From Candidatus Cybelea tumulisoli (GTDB lineage: Bacteria; Vulcanimicrobiota; Vulcanimicrobiia; Vulcanimicrobiales; Vulcanimicrobiaceae), in contig PMTY01000133.1 in the NCBI GenBank assembly GCA_003167155.1, positions 2,096 through 48,760 of the forward strand: a stretch of DNA of 46,665 nucleotides. Reading direction: 5' to 3'. A program made the position numbers and the translations under genes. Below the pieces are notes generated by a model. That model did no database searches. It was not told where the DNA came from and saw only the letters and a program-made list of their open reading frames with translations. Positions 22,569 through 31,847 of this stretch are shown here, one piece after another (positions within the stretch are counted from its first letter, which is position 1; every line of letters begins with the position of its first letter).

Positions 22569-23726
22569 TTGCTCGGGGGAGTCTTGCTGGCGATTTTTGC
22601 CGCAGGCTTCATGTACTGGCGGGCACTGCAGCAGGCGCAGCCGGTCTCGTTGCAATCCGTCTGCCTTACCGCTGCGGCGGCGCTGGCCGCAGCCTGGTTC
22701 GTGCCGGTTCTTTTCTCGAGCGACGTCTACGCGTACGCCGCTTATGGAGAGATGGCGCGAATCGGCCTCAATCCCTACGCGCTCGCTCCGGTCAACAACG
22801 CCGACGCGCTGGTGCGCGCCGCACAAGCTCAGTGGGTGACGGCTTTTCCAATTTGCCTATACGGACCAGTCTTCGTCGCGTTGGCCCGGCTCTTGGTAAC
22901 GACGCTTGCCCCCTTGGGACCGCTCGCGCAGCTCGACGGGTTCCGCGTCACGGCGTGCGCGGCATTTCTGCTCTGCATACCGCTGGCGTACGGCGCCTTT
23001 ACGGGCGACCGCGCGGCGCGTTTGCGCGCGGCTGCGACGATCGGACTAAACCCCGCCGCGGTATGGTGCGCGGCGGAGGGGCATAACGATGCGATCGCGT
23101 TAGCCGCGGTACTCGCAGGATTCGTTCTCATAAGCCGGCGATTCGTCAATGCCGGCGGCGCGGTCATCGCGCTTTCTTCGCTGATCAAACCGCCCGGCAT
23201 CGCGGCTGCGTTCGTCCTTGCTTTCGCCGATCGCCGCGCGCGTTTTGGCACGGTTGCGGGAATCGTCGTTGCAATCGCCTTGTCGTGGCCGCTGATCCGC
23301 GGCGTGATGACGCAACTCGCACCGCACGGCAGCTATGCGCCGCAAGCCTCGCTGCAGGCCGTCTTTGCGCCAATGGGTCCATTCGTCGCCGTCGGCCTCG
23401 CCGGCGTGGTCGCGTCTCTCTTCGCCCTGCGCGGCACCGCGCTGCTGATCCGCCGGCTCGATGAAGGCTGGATTTGGCTGGGAATCGCGGTCTGGCTGCT
23501 CGTTCCTAATCCTTACCCGTGGTACGGCCTGTGGCTCGTCGCGCTCGCCGCTCTCGCACCGCGCACGCCCGTGGCCAGGGCAGCGATTTTGCTCTCCTTG
23601 ACCTCGGTGCTGCGCTACATCCCCGACGCCATCGGCACACCGCATCCCCCGCTCTCCGTGGCGCTGGGGGTCGCCGCCGTCCTTCCGTTGGTCGTACTGC
23701 TACGCTATAATAAGCGGCCCGCATGA
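22569..23726 (+). CDS. GT-C fold membrane glycosyltransferase (polyprenol-phosphate mannosyltransferase-like)
   Basis: About 385 aa with ten or more membrane helices. The early luminal loop SSDVYAYAAYGEMARIGLNP, then YAL, carries the acidic residue (Asp in DVYAY) and the 'GLNPY' block of MptA/MptB-type alpha-mannosyltransferases that use polyprenyl-phosphate sugars. GLNPAAVWCAAEGHNDAIAL and SLIKPPGIAAAFVLA are further family segments. The open frame extends up to an ATG at 22389, but that part overlaps the preceding gene by 80 bp and then reads through the repeat at 22477-22523. I therefore place the start at the TTG at 22569; TTG 22584 is an alternative. The 3' end overlaps mfd by 4 bp (ATGA). 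Likely substrate donor: product of the GT2 enzyme at 20217. Confidence 0.74.
   Translation: MLGGVLLAIFAAGFMYWRALQQAQPVSLQSVCLTAAAALAAAWFVPVLFSSDVYAYAAYGEMARIGLNPYALAPVNNADALVRAAQAQWVTAFPICLYGPVFVALARLLVTTLAPLGPLAQLDGFRVTACAAFLLCIPLAYGAFTGDRAARLRAAATIGLNPAAVWCAAEGHNDAIALAAVLAGFVLISRRFVNAGGAVIALSSLIKPPGIAAAFVLAFADRRARFGTVAGIVVAIALSWPLIRGVMTQLAPHGSYAPQASLQAVFAPMGPFVAVGLAGVVASLFALRGTALLIRRLDEGWIWLGIAVWLLVPNPYPWYGLWLVALAALAPRTPVARAAILLSLTSVLRYIPDAIGTPHPPLSVALGVAAVLPLVVLLRYNKRPA
23706..23711 (+). promoter_or_regulatory. Possible -10 box (TATAAT) just upstream of mfd
   Basis: A perfect TATAAT ends 11 bp before the mfd ATG, inside the last codons of the upstream gene. A transcript starting there would have almost no leader. 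No good -35 hexamer is at the right distance (TTCCGT, 17 nt upstream), so this is weak. Confidence 0.25.
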
Positions 23727-26700
23727 CCGTGCACGTAGTCGCCCCCGACAAAACAGAGCTTCTTGCCGAGCTGACCGAGTCGAGCCGCGCCTTTGCGAGC
23801 ACGATCGAACGACTGCGGGCGCTGCGCCGTATCACCGGAAAGAAGCCCGGCGGATACGCCTTACACGAAACGATCGCGGCGGCGCGCCCTGCGCTCTTAG
23901 CGGCGCTTCACGGAGAGCTGGGCGGCTCGATGCTCGTCGTGCTTCCGACTCCGGATGCGGCGGAACGGACCTTTGCCGACCTGCTTTACTACCTCGGAGA
24001 CCGCAGCGAACGAGTCGCTTTGGTTCGCTCACGCGACGAAGCCCTTGGCGCAATCGAGAGCCCCTCCGAGCGCAGCGCGCGAATGACCTTGCTCGCCGAC
24101 CTCGTCGACGGCGCCCCGCGAATCGTGTTGGCGCCGATTGCCGCGGTTCGTCAGCATCTGATCGCGCGCACGCGCTTCGACGAGCTCCGCTTCGCGTTGC
24201 GTCCCGGCGACGAACCTGGTTGGGAGCGTTTGCAGCAGCAGCTCTTCGATTTGGGCTACGTCCGCTGCGACGTCGTCAGCGCGGTCGGCGAGTACGCGGT
24301 GCGCGGCGGCATCATCGATCTTTTTGCGGCAACTGCCGACACGCCCGTGCGCATCGAGTTTTTCGGCGACGCGATCGAGTCTCTACGAAGTTTTTCCATC
24401 GAATCGCAACGCAGCAGCGCGTCGATCGATAGGCTCGCGGTAACGCCCTGGGAGGATCCGCTCGCGGCGAGCGCGACCATTTTTGATTATCTACCGGCCG
24501 ACGCCACGGTCGTGCTGGACGAACCGTCGACGATCGCGGCGGTCGCCAATGCGCTTGACGAAGAACGCAATCGCGAGCGTCACACGCTGCTTGCCGACGA
24601 GGACGCCGGCGAAGCGCTGCGTGCCGAGTTGTCCGCCACTCCGATTTCGCTGGCCGACGTGGGCGCGCTCGTCGCAGCACATGCCACGCTCACCTTCCCG
24701 GGCACGATCGAGATGGCAGAGCACGGGACCGTTTGGGCGCCGCGGTCCATCGAGTCGTTCGTTTTCGAGTGCCGGCCGGTCGAGCATTTCAATCGTCAGA
24801 TCGGGCTTTTCACCGAAGCGCTGCGCGAATGGATTTCAAACGGCGAGAACGTCTTCATCGTGAGCGCCGCGGTCTCGCGCACGATCGACCTCTTGCAGGC
24901 CGCCGGAATTGACGTTGGCCGGCGGGCGCGCGGAAGCGTTCTGGTCGATCATGGGTCGATCGAATCCGGCTACTGGTTGCCGGGCCTGCGGCTGCGCGTG
25001 CTGGGAGATCGTGAGATCTTCGGCGCGCCGCCCAAGCGCGTTAAGATGCGCGCCGTCAAGGAAGGCGTGCCCGTCACGCTGGCAGACCTGCGCGTCGGCG
25101 ATTATGTCGTGCATGCGGTGCACGGCATCGGCCAGTATCTCGGCCTGCGCGCCGAGACGATTCTCGGCGCGACGCAAGATTATCTCGATCTGCGCTATGC
25201 CGGAAGCGATCGGATGCTGGTGCCCGTCACCCAGATGCATCAGATCGCGAAGTACTCGGCCGCCGAAGGTCAGAGCCCTCGGCTTTCGAAGATGGGCGGC
25301 GCCGACTGGTCACGCACGAAGACGCGCGTCAGCGAATCGCTGGCAAAAGTTGCCGACGAGCTCGTCAAGCTCTACGCCGAGCGGGAGATGTCGCGCGGCT
25401 TTGCGTTTGGTCCCGACACCACGTGGCAGGCCGAGATGGAGGAGGCTTTCCCTTACGAACCCACGCCCGACCAGCAGAAAGCCTTCGACGCCACCAAGTC
25501 CGATATGGAGGCTGCGCGGCCGATGGACCGCCTCATTTGCGGCGACGTCGGCTACGGGAAGACCGAGGTTGCGATGCGCGCGGCCTTTAAAGCAATCGCC
25601 GACAAGAAGCAAGTCGCGGTGCTCGTGCCGACGACGCTGCTGGCAGATCAGCACTACCGCACCTTCAGCGCCCGCTTCGGCGCTTTTCCGGTGCGCGTCG
25701 AAGGGCTCTCGCGTTTCACTTCCAAGCCCGATCAGAAGCGCATTATTCAAGACCTCGCGCAGGGGAAGGTCGACATCGTCATCGGGACGCACCGGCTGCT
25801 GCAGAAAGACGTTGCCTTTGCCGATCTCGGCTTGATCGTCATCGACGAAGAGCAGCGCTTCGGCGTCATGCACAAGGAGCGGCTCAAAGGCTACCGCGCG
25901 AGCGTCGACGTCTTGACGCTTTCCGCCACGCCGATTCCGCGCACCCTGCACATGTCGCTGCTGGGCGTCCGCGACCTGTCGCTTATTCAGACGGCGCCGA
26001 AGAACCGGATGTCGATCAAGACGGTCGTCGTCCCCGCCAGCGATGCCGTGGTGCAGCGCGCGATCGCCGCCGAACTCGACCGCGGCGGCCAAGTCTACTA
26101 CCTGCACAACCGAGTGGAATCCATTTACGCGGTGCGCAACGCACTCGAGAAACTCTCGCCGCGCGCGCGCATCGGCGTCGGCCACGGCCAAATGCGCGAA
26201 TCGGAGCTCGAGCCGGTGATGGAACGATTCATCGACCGGGAGCTCGACGTGCTGGTCGCGACGACGATCATTGAAAACGGAATCGACATTCCCAACGTCA
26301 ACACGATGATCGTGAGCGACGCCGACCGATTCGGGCTGGCGCAGCTCTACCAGCTTCGCGGTCGCGTCGGCCGCTCGAACCATCAGGCGTATTGCTACCT
26401 GCTCTACCAGGGGCACAAAGCGCTGACCGAAGAGGCGAAGGCGCGGCTGGAAGCGATCCGGGAGTTCGCGCACTTGGGATCGGGATTGCAGATCGCGATG
26501 CGCGATCTCGAAATTCGCGGCGCCGGGAATCTATTGGGATCGGCGCAGTCCGGCTTCATCGCATCGGTCGGTTTTGACACCTACTGCGAGCTTTTAGCCC
26601 AGGCGATCGCCCAGCGGCGCGGGGAGCCGGCAGCGCTCGAGGCGCGTCAGGAAGCCGTCATCGACGTGAAGATCGACGCCTTCATTCCCAACGACTACGT

Positions 26701-27070
26701 CGGCCAAGTCTCGCAAAAGATCGCCATCTACCAACAGCTAGCGAAGGCTCGCACGCAAGAGGAGGTCGAGGAGGTCGCCGCCGGCGTGCGCGACCGCTTC
26801 GGCGCCTTCCCCCCGCCCCTGGCCAACCTCGTCGAGCTCACCAGCCTGCGCGCGGTGGCACTACGCAAGCGCGTCACCCGGGTGGTGGTCGACGAGCGCC
26901 GGCTTACCCTGGGCGTCGGCTCGGGTTTCGAGCTGGATCCGGCCGCCGTGCCCAAGCTCCAGGCCCTGACGAAGAACCGCTTCCGCTTCTCCGATGGGCG
27001 CATTCTCGTCGACCTGCCCGGCAGCCAAAACTGGATGCCGCTCCTGCGAAAGCTGCTCGAAGCGCTCTAG
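23723..27070 (+). CDS. mfd: Transcription-repair coupling factor
   Basis: 1115-aa ATP-dependent translocase that removes RNA polymerase stalled at lesions and recruits UvrA. The N-terminal UvrB-like region is present (residues 30-330, including [20 protein letters not shown] and [13 protein letters not shown]). The RNA-polymerase-interacting module follows ([20 protein letters not shown]). The RecG-like helicase motor has Walker A in [19 protein letters not shown], the DEEQ box in [17 protein letters not shown], motif [12 protein letters not shown] and motif [21 protein letters not shown]. The C-terminal TRCF domain is [20 protein letters not shown] onward. Length matches the family (about 1150). 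ATG overlaps the upstream TGA. Two hairpins at 27095-27146 follow the stop. Confidence 0.98.
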   Translation: MTVHVVAPDKTELLAELTESSRAFASTIERLRALRRITGKKPGGYALHETIAAARPALLAALHGELGGSMLVVLPTPDAAERTFADLLYYLGDRSERVALVRSRDEALGAIESPSERSARMTLLADLVDGAPRIVLAPIAAVRQHLIARTRFDELRFALRPGDEPGWERLQQQLFDLGYVRCDVVSAVGEYAVRGGIIDLFAATADTPVRIEFFGDAIESLRSFSIESQRSSASIDRLAVTPWEDPLAASATIFDYLPADATVVLDEPSTIAAVANALDEERNRERHTLLADEDAGEALRAELSATPISLADVGALVAAHATLTFPGTIEMAEHGTVWAPRSIESFVFECRPVEHFNRQIGLFTEALREWISNGENVFIVSAAVSRTIDLLQAAGIDVGRRARGSVLVDHGSIESGYWLPGLRLRVLGDREIFGAPPKRVKMRAVKEGVPVTLADLRVGDYVVHAVHGIGQYLGLRAETILGATQDYLDLRYAGSDRMLVPVTQMHQIAKYSAAEGQSPRLSKMGGADWSRTKTRVSESLAKVADELVKLYAEREMSRGFAFGPDTTWQAEMEEAFPYEPTPDQQKAFDATKSDMEAARPMDRLICGDVGYGKTEVAMRAAFKAIADKKQVAVLVPTTLLADQHYRTFSARFGAFPVRVEGLSRFTSKPDQKRIIQDLAQGKVDIVIGTHRLLQKDVAFADLGLIVIDEEQRFGVMHKERLKGYRASVDVLTLSATPIPRTLHMSLLGVRDLSLIQTAPKNRMSIKTVVVPASDAVVQRAIAAELDRGGQVYYLHNRVESIYAVRNALEKLSPRARIGVGHGQMRESELEPVMERFIDRELDVLVATTIIENGIDIPNVNTMIVSDADRFGLAQLYQLRGRVGRSNHQAYCYLLYQGHKALTEEAKARLEAIREFAHLGSGLQIAMRDLEIRGAGNLLGSAQSGFIASVGFDTYCELLAQAIAQRRGEPAALEARQEAVIDVKIDAFIPNDYVGQVSQKIAIYQQLAKARTQEEVEEVAAGVRDRFGAFPPPLANLVELTSLRAVALRKRVTRVVVDERRLTLGVGSGFELDPAAVPKLQALTKNRFRFSDGRILVDLPGSQNWMPLLRKLLEAL

Positions 27071-27094
27071 GAGGCTCCCCTCAATCGAAGGAAC

Positions 27095-27146
27095 GCGGGC
27101 ACGACACGCGAACGAGCCCGCCGTGATGCGGGGCTCCAGGCCCCGC
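27095..27146 (+). terminator. Two consecutive hairpins after mfd
   Basis: First: GCGGGC (27095-27100) pairs with GCCCGC (27116-27121) around 15 nt. Second: GCGGGGC (27128-27134) and GCCCCGC (27140-27146) around TCCAG, a perfect 7-bp stem. Only TTCC follows, so a factor-independent terminator is weak; RNA processing or partial termination between mfd and the isomerase gene is possible. Confidence 0.45.
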
Positions 27147-27178
27147 TTCCCTACGCACTTTTACCCAACGGAGCAACA

Positions 27179-28174
27179 ATGTCGACAGTCCAACGCCTCA
27201 CCGTAGGCCTGGCCGCCCTTCTCTTCGGCACGTCGCTAGCGGCGTGCTCGGGCGGCGGTACCGTCGCGACGGTGAATGGCCAACCGATCAGCGAATCCGC
27301 ATTTAACATAAAGCTGGAAGGGACGCCGATGGCACGCACGGTCTTGCAGCAAATGGTGCAAGATGCGTTGATCGATCAATACGCCAAGAACAATAACATC
27401 ACCGTCACCGATGCCGAGATCAGCGCGCGCGAAGACCAGATCAAGCAGAACTTCCCGGCCGGCTCGTGGGACGAGATGCTGAAGTCTCGTGGCCTTTCCG
27501 AAGACGACGTTCACGCCGCGCTGCGCGAGCAGATCATCCTCGACAAGGCGCTGGGTTCCCAGGTGAAGGTCACGCCGGCCCAGATCAAGGATTACTTCGA
27601 CAAGAATCACGCCACGTTCGATAAGCCCGAAGAAGTGACCGCGCGTCACATACTGGTGCCGAACTTGGCCGAAGCGCAAAAGGTCGAGGCGCTTCTCAAG
27701 TCCGGATCGAACTTCGCCGACGTCGCCAAGCAATACTCGACCGATCCCGGCAGTAAGGACAAAGGCGGCGACCTAGGCACGTTCAAACGCGGGCAGATGG
27801 TGCCGTCATTCGATGCGGTAGCCTTCTCCGAGCCGGTCAACGCGATCAGCGCGCCGGTGAAATCGCCCTTCGGCTACCACATCATTCAAGTCACAGCTCG
27901 CATCCCGGCGACCAAAGCAACGCTGGCCAGCGCGACGCCGCAGATCACCGATACGCTGCGCCAGCAGCAAGAGTCGCCGCTGATTCAGCCGTTCCTCCAA
28001 GGCCTGCAGCAGAAGGCGGACATCAAAATCAACAATCCGACCTTCGCCGGCCTCTTCCCATCGCCGCCGCCGGCATCGGCAATGAGCGCTCCGCCGCCGT
28101 CGGGCGGGGCGAGCGCAGTCTCCTCGCCGCCGGCAGCGAGTCCCGCGGGTTCGCCCGCGCCTGCCTCGACGTAA
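27179..28174 (+). CDS. SurA/PrsA-like peptidyl-prolyl isomerase lipoprotein
   Basis: 331 aa; ATG with GGAG 7 nt upstream. Signal peptide with lipobox LAAC (Cys 23). A SurA-type N-terminal helical chaperone part follows: VATVNGQPISESAFNIKLEG, then QMVQDALIDQYAKNNNITVT and the EQIILDKAL segment. One parvulin (PpiC) domain lies at about residues 150-245: EVTARHILVPNLAEAQKVEA, FADVAKQYSTDPGSKDKGGD, LGTFKRGQMVPSFDAVAFS, SPFGYHIIQV. The tail is Pro/Ser/Ala-rich (residues 285-331). It would assist folding of exported proteins outside the cytoplasmic membrane. The lipid anchor is PrsA-like while the domain order is SurA-like. Separated from mfd and mazG by hairpins, so probably its own transcription unit. 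Confidence 0.93.
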   Translation: MSTVQRLTVGLAALLFGTSLAACSGGGTVATVNGQPISESAFNIKLEGTPMARTVLQQMVQDALIDQYAKNNNITVTDAEISAREDQIKQNFPAGSWDEMLKSRGLSEDDVHAALREQIILDKALGSQVKVTPAQIKDYFDKNHATFDKPEEVTARHILVPNLAEAQKVEALLKSGSNFADVAKQYSTDPGSKDKGGDLGTFKRGQMVPSFDAVAFSEPVNAISAPVKSPFGYHIIQVTARIPATKATLASATPQITDTLRQQQESPLIQPFLQGLQQKADIKINNPTFAGLFPSPPPASAMSAPPPSGGASAVSSPPAASPAGSPAPAST

Positions 28175-28182
28175 ATCGCATG

Positions 28183-28210
28183 CGGCGGTGTCCCGACCGG
28201 GACACCGCCG
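28183..28210 (+). terminator. 12-bp perfect hairpin after the isomerase gene
   Basis: CGGCGGTGTCCC, loop GACC, then GGGACACCGCCG: a perfect 12-bp GC-rich stem starting 9 bp after the TAA at 28172-28174. There is no T-run after it, but the strength and position fit a terminator or 3'-end stabiliser. It ends 21 bp before mazG, close to the mazG ribosome site AAGGA. Confidence 0.6.
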
Positions 28211-28231
28211 CGAGGTTGCGAAGGACGCGGC

Positions 28232-29419
28232 GTGCTGGTTCGCATCGCGGGTCTAGGCCCAGGTGATCCGGGGCTCCTGACCATCGGCGGCCTCGACGCG
28301 CTGCGCGCGATCGGTAAGGCCGTCGCTTTGCTGGCGCCGCCGGATTTGACGGCCTATCTCGAGCGCAATGGGATCGCGGTCATTCGCGATATGGTGGACG
28401 ATCCAGCGCTCTTCGTGCGCGGAAGTTCCGAAGAGATCGAACGTTTCGCCGAGCGGCTCTCCAGCGGTACGCATGACGACTCCCTGGGTTTGGGCGTGCT
28501 CGGAAACCCCCTCTCGGATTTTCCGGGCCTTCCGTCGCTGTTGCGGCTATTGGAATTGCGCGGCGTCGCCACCCAGATCGTCCCCGGCGTACCGCGCGCG
28601 ACGCTCTCCGCCTCAATCACGATGCCGCTGGTCCCGCTGCCGCCACAGTCGGCGCATTACTCATGGGACGATTTGGTCGAGATCATGGCCCGCCTGCGCC
28701 TGGGCTGCCCGTGGGATCGAGAGCAGACGCACCGCACGCTGGTTCCGTACCTCCTCGAAGAGACGTACGAAGTGGTCGAGGCCATCGAAGGACCGCACCT
28801 CGACGCGCTCTGCGAGGAGCTGGGGGACTTGCTGCTACAGGTGCTGTTTCACGCGCAGCTTGGCATGGAAGTTGGAAAGTTCAGCATCGCCGACGTCGTC
28901 GACGCGCTCTCCAATAAGATGGTGCGCCGCCATCCACACGTCTTCGGCGACGCGGTCATCGAAGACGTGGACGCGCAGTGGCGCAACTGGGAGAGGCTCA
29001 AAGCCCTGGAAAAAACCGGGCGCCGGCGTAAGAGCCGCCTCGACGGAATTCCCACGCAACTCGGCGCGTTGCAGCGCGGTCAGCGCATGCAGGAGAAGGC
29101 CGCACGCGTCGGCTTCGACTGGCCCAACGTCAACGGAATCCTGGAGAAGCTGTCGGAGGAGCTGGGCGAACTCGCCGAGGCGCGCCGCCTAGCCCAAGAC
29201 GACCCCAGGGTGCGCGAAGAGCTCGGCGACGTTTTCTTCACGCTGGTCAATCTCTCGCGCGCGCTCGGCATCGACGCCGAGACGGCGGTGCGCGAAGCCA
29301 ACGAAAAGTTCTACAAACGGTTTTCGTTCATGGAAGAGCACGCGACCAAAGGCGGAAAGAGCATCTCGGATCTCTCGCTGCCCGAACTCGAGGAATTGTG
29401 GCAACTAGCGAAGGCCTAG
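28232..29419 (+). CDS. mazG: MazG nucleoside-triphosphate pyrophosphohydrolase with reduced N-terminal methylase-like domain
   Basis: 395 aa; GTG start with AAGGA 6 nt upstream. Residues 1-135 begin [15 protein letters not shown], the SAM-binding loop of tetrapyrrole methylases, as in YabN/MazG fusions. This domain is much shorter than the usual 200-220 residues; the middle is missing and it is probably inactive. The MazG part has two metal-site helical bundles: [13 protein letters not shown] with [20 protein letters not shown] (first), and [17 protein letters not shown] with [20 protein letters not shown] (second). Both EExxE/ExxD sets are intact. MazG removes non-canonical or excess NTPs to the monophosphate. 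The end overlaps the next gene by 22 bp. Confidence 0.92.
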   Translation: MLVRIAGLGPGDPGLLTIGGLDALRAIGKAVALLAPPDLTAYLERNGIAVIRDMVDDPALFVRGSSEEIERFAERLSSGTHDDSLGLGVLGNPLSDFPGLPSLLRLLELRGVATQIVPGVPRATLSASITMPLVPLPPQSAHYSWDDLVEIMARLRLGCPWDREQTHRTLVPYLLEETYEVVEAIEGPHLDALCEELGDLLLQVLFHAQLGMEVGKFSIADVVDALSNKMVRRHPHVFGDAVIEDVDAQWRNWERLKALEKTGRRRKSRLDGIPTQLGALQRGQRMQEKAARVGFDWPNVNGILEKLSEELGELAEARRLAQDDPRVREELGDVFFTLVNLSRALGIDAETAVREANEKFYKRFSFMEEHATKGGKSISDLSLPELEELWQLAKA

Positions 29420-29817
29420 AAGATACGCTCCCCACAGCCACAGCCACGCTGCGCGTGCGTATGAGCGCGCTCGACGCGCACTATGGCGGAAATCTCGTCG
29501 ACGGAGCACGCATGCTCGCGCTCTTCGGCGACGTTGCAACCGAGCTGTTAATTCGATTGGACGGCGACGAAGGGCGCTTCGCGTCGTACGACAGCGTCGA
29601 ATTCTTGGCTCCCGTCTTCGCGGGGGATTACATCGAAGCGACCGGTAGGGTCGTGATGATCGGCAGGACGTCGCGCCGCATGGAGTTCGAGGCGCGCAAG
29701 GTGATCGCCGCGCGACCGGAGATCGGCGAAAGCGCCGCCGACGTGCTGGATCCCCCGGTAATCGTCTGCCGCGCCAGCGGCACTTGCGTTACGCCCAAAG
29801 CGAAGAAGCGGAAGTAG
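29398..29817 (+). CDS. Hotdog-fold protein, 3-aminobutyryl-CoA ammonia-lyase-like
   Basis: 139 aa; GTG start inside the mazG end. The sequence [69 protein letters not shown] and [15 protein letters not shown] matches what I remember of Kal, the lysine-fermentation hotdog lyase that removes ammonia from 3-aminobutyryl-CoA. The DAHYGG...DG, GDVATEL and YDSVEFL blocks include the family's acid/base residues. No other lysine-fermentation gene (kamA, kamD/E, kdd, kce) is present in this window, so the physiological substrate is open; an acyl-CoA thioesterase role is possible. The extra C-terminal KAKKRK tail is basic. Confidence 0.78.
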   Translation: MATSEGLEDTLPTATATLRVRMSALDAHYGGNLVDGARMLALFGDVATELLIRLDGDEGRFASYDSVEFLAPVFAGDYIEATGRVVMIGRTSRRMEFEARKVIAARPEIGESAADVLDPPVIVCRASGTCVTPKAKKRK

Positions 29818-29828
29818 GGCCCGACTTC

Positions 29829-31217
29829 TTAGGCGAGGCGTTCGTGCGTTTTGCGTTTCCAAACGAACTCGTAGTAGGTGAACTGCAGCACCAGCACGAC
29901 GCAGAAGGCGGCTGGATAACCGAGCCAGACGCCGTCGAGCCCGATGCGGTGCATCAAGAACCAGGCGACCGGCACTTCCACGCCCCAAATGGCGAAGATA
30001 CCGTTGATCGTCGGCCAGAGCACGGCGCCGCTGCCACGCATGAGGCCGCTCAGTACGGCGGAGTTTCCGAACAAGAGATAGCTCCAGAGCGTGATCATCA
30101 GCAGTTGGTGTGCGATCACCAGCGTGGAGTGGTCGGTGATGAACCAACCCAGAATGAACCAGGCGCACAAGTAGCAGAGGGCGATGATGATGCCGCCGAC
30201 GATGTAGTTCAGGCCGACGGCCGAGCGAATAACGCTCCCGAGCTTATCTTCGCGACGCGCGCCGATGCATTGTGCGCCGAAAATCGAAGCCGCGATGCCG
30301 ATCGAGATCGCCGGGAACTGCACGTAGCCGACAACCTGATTGACCGCGCCGTAGGCCGCCGTCGCGCTCGATCCAAAACGATTGACGAACGAGATGACCG
30401 CGATCTCGGCAAGCGAGACCATCATCACCTGCAGCGCGGTAGGCAGTCCTATGCGCAGGACCGCTCCGAGAATCTTCCAATCGATTCCCATGTCTACCAG
30501 CGTCTCGCGGTCAAACTGCAGCGGGTGGTTCTTGCGGCGGAGGTAGATCAGGAGCCATGCGAAGGCCGCCGTGTTGGCGATAAGTCCGGAAACGGCGGCG
30601 CTAACGACCCCGAGCTTCGGCAATCCGAAGACGCCAACGATGAAGAGGGGCGTGATGGCGATGGCCAGTACGCTCGAAACGATTAGCGCGTAGAACGGCG
30701 TGGTTGAATCGCCGGTGCCGCGCAAGATCGTCGCATAGACGAAGTAGACGAAGAAGACCGGCATCGTCAGGAAGGCCACGCGCGCGTAGGCGTCGGACTG
30801 CGCGATGATGTCGGGCGGCGTTGCCAGCCATTTGAGAATCGTCGGCGAGCCGAAATATCCCAGCACCGCGACGATGATGCCGAGGTAGAGGGCTGCGCCC
30901 GTGACGGTTCCGGCGATCTTCTTGACCTTGTGGAAGTCCTTCGCGCCAAAGGCCTGTCCGATGAGGACGCTGCTGCCGCTCGAGACGCCGAAGACGAACG
31001 AGAACAGCAAGAAGATGATGGGAAAGACCGCCGAGATCGCGCCGAGCGCCGACGTGGAGATCAAACGCCCGATCCAGATGCTGGCCATCGTCTGCGATGC
31101 CGATTGCAATACGTTGCTGAGCATCAACGGCACGAGAAAAACGAGGAGGATCTGCCACATCGGCTTGCCCTCCTCGAAAATGTTGACCCCACGGTGCGCC
31201 GCTCGCGCTTGCCCCAA
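29829..31217 (-). CDS. MATE family multidrug/Na+ antiporter
   Basis: 462 aa with 12 predicted membrane helices in two homologous halves. The first half holds LVPLMLSNVLQSASQTMASI, WIGRLISTSALGAISAVFPI and VSSGSSVLIGQAFGAKD. The second half repeats the pattern with LPTALQVMMVSLAEIAVISF, AAYGAVNQVVGYVQFPAISI and GAQCIGARREDKLG. These are the MatE (PF01554) repeats. It exports cationic drugs or metabolites using Na+ or H+. The gene follows a PadR regulator by 12 bp on the same strand, a common efflux-pump arrangement. Its end is 11 bp from the convergent Kal-like gene. The first ATG is used; a shorter start at the Met of GKPMWQILL is possible. Confidence 0.94.
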   Translation of the reverse strand: MGQARAAHRGVNIFEEGKPMWQILLVFLVPLMLSNVLQSASQTMASIWIGRLISTSALGAISAVFPIIFLLFSFVFGVSSGSSVLIGQAFGAKDFHKVKKIAGTVTGAALYLGIIVAVLGYFGSPTILKWLATPPDIIAQSDAYARVAFLTMPVFFVYFVYATILRGTGDSTTPFYALIVSSVLAIAITPLFIVGVFGLPKLGVVSAAVSGLIANTAAFAWLLIYLRRKNHPLQFDRETLVDMGIDWKILGAVLRIGLPTALQVMMVSLAEIAVISFVNRFGSSATAAYGAVNQVVGYVQFPAISIGIAASIFGAQCIGARREDKLGSVIRSAVGLNYIVGGIIIALCYLCAWFILGWFITDHSTLVIAHQLLMITLWSYLLFGNSAVLSGLMRGSGAVLWPTINGIFAIWGVEVPVAWFLMHRIGLDGVWLGYPAAFCVVLVLQFTYYEFVWKRKTHERLA

Positions 31218-31229
31218 CCTGCAAACCCC

Positions 31230-31706
31230 TTACTCTGTTGCCAGCACTTCGTAAATCTCTTTGCGCGCTCTGTCGAGCAGCTCGCGCACGCGCTCGATGC
31301 TTTCGGGTTTGGAAGAGTAGCCGAGCTGCGAAACCGCTTGCATCAATCGAGCCGCTGAATCGCGCATTTGCGCCCGCCGGTCGCGCGTGCCCTCTTCCTC
31401 GTCGTCATCTTCGAAAAAGCGTCCGATGTCGGCCCAGCGCTCTTCCATGATTTTTCGTCCTCTCTCGGTGAGTTCGTAGATGCGGCGCCCCTCCTCGTCG
31501 CGGCCGACGATGAAGCCGGCAGCTTCGAGACCCGCGAGCAGCGGATAGACCGACCCCGCGCCACCGGCCCAGCCCTTCTCCCGGATCTCGCGAATCAGGT
31601 CGTAGCCGTGCCGCGGCGTCTCGCTGAGCAGTTTGAGCAGCGCAAACTTAAGAATCCCACGCTTTAAGCGCCGCATTCCGTGCCGCCGCATTCCCCATCT
31701 ATGCAT
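31230..31706 (-). CDS. PadR family transcriptional regulator
   Basis: 158 aa. The winged-helix domain follows RRLKRGILKFALLKLLSETP, RHGYDLIREIREKGW, GSVYPLLAGLEAAGFIVGRD, EEGRRIYELTERGRK: the classic PadR pattern with the recognition helix around SVYPLLAGLE. A coiled C-terminal dimerisation region carries an acidic run (EDDDEEEG). PadR proteins repress neighbouring efflux genes and are released by small molecules. Three Met codons (31706, 31691, 31676) lie before the conserved part. The promoter at 31716-31743 predicts a transcript starting only a few bases before 31706, so translation may be leaderless or use an internal ATG. Operon partner: MATE transporter. Confidence 0.93.
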   Translation of the reverse strand: MHRWGMRRHGMRRLKRGILKFALLKLLSETPRHGYDLIREIREKGWAGGAGSVYPLLAGLEAAGFIVGRDEEGRRIYELTERGRKIMEERWADIGRFFEDDDEEEGTRDRRAQMRDSAARLMQAVSQLGYSSKPESIERVRELLDRARKEIYEVLATE

Positions 31707-31715
31707 ATCGACAAT

Positions 31716-31743
31716 ATTATCCGATATATCGCGATACTGTCAA
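31716..31743 (-). promoter_or_regulatory. padR-MATE promoter with embedded palindromic operator
   Basis: On the minus strand TTGACA (31743-31738, perfect -35), a 16-nt spacer, then GATAAT (31721-31716, 5/6 to TATAAT). The spacer contains the perfect palindrome CGATATATCG (31722-31731). A longer imperfect dyad (GACAATAT ... ATACTGTC, 31710-31741) surrounds it. A repressor bound there would block RNA polymerase, so autoregulation by the adjacent PadR protein is the natural reading. Confidence 0.72.
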
Positions 31744-31774
31744 TATTCCGCTACTGTGATCGTGAGCCCCGTTT

Positions 31775-31800
31775 TGTCATCCTGAGCGCAGTCGAAGGAC
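31775..31800 (+). repeat. Dispersed 26-bp repeat, copy 2
   Basis: TGTCATCCTGAGCGCAGTCG followed by AAGGAC; exact match, in opposite orientation, to 6769-6794. It lies in the 141-bp space between divergent padR and rqcP, upstream of the padR -35 box and 47 bp before rqcP. Confidence 0.85.
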
Positions 31801-31847
31801 GAGGTGGGTAACAACGTTGGGCGGCCCGATGGCGAACTCTCTCTGGC

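Noticed and set aside
25310-26473. 387-codon minus-strand frame inside mfd
   Set aside because: Antisense shadow of the helicase motor domain; no recognisable domain.
29784-30686. Open frame of 300 codons on the plus strand opposite the MATE gene
   Set aside because: Its product is rich in Arg/Asp/Glu/His without domains; it is the antisense shadow of a well-conserved transporter.
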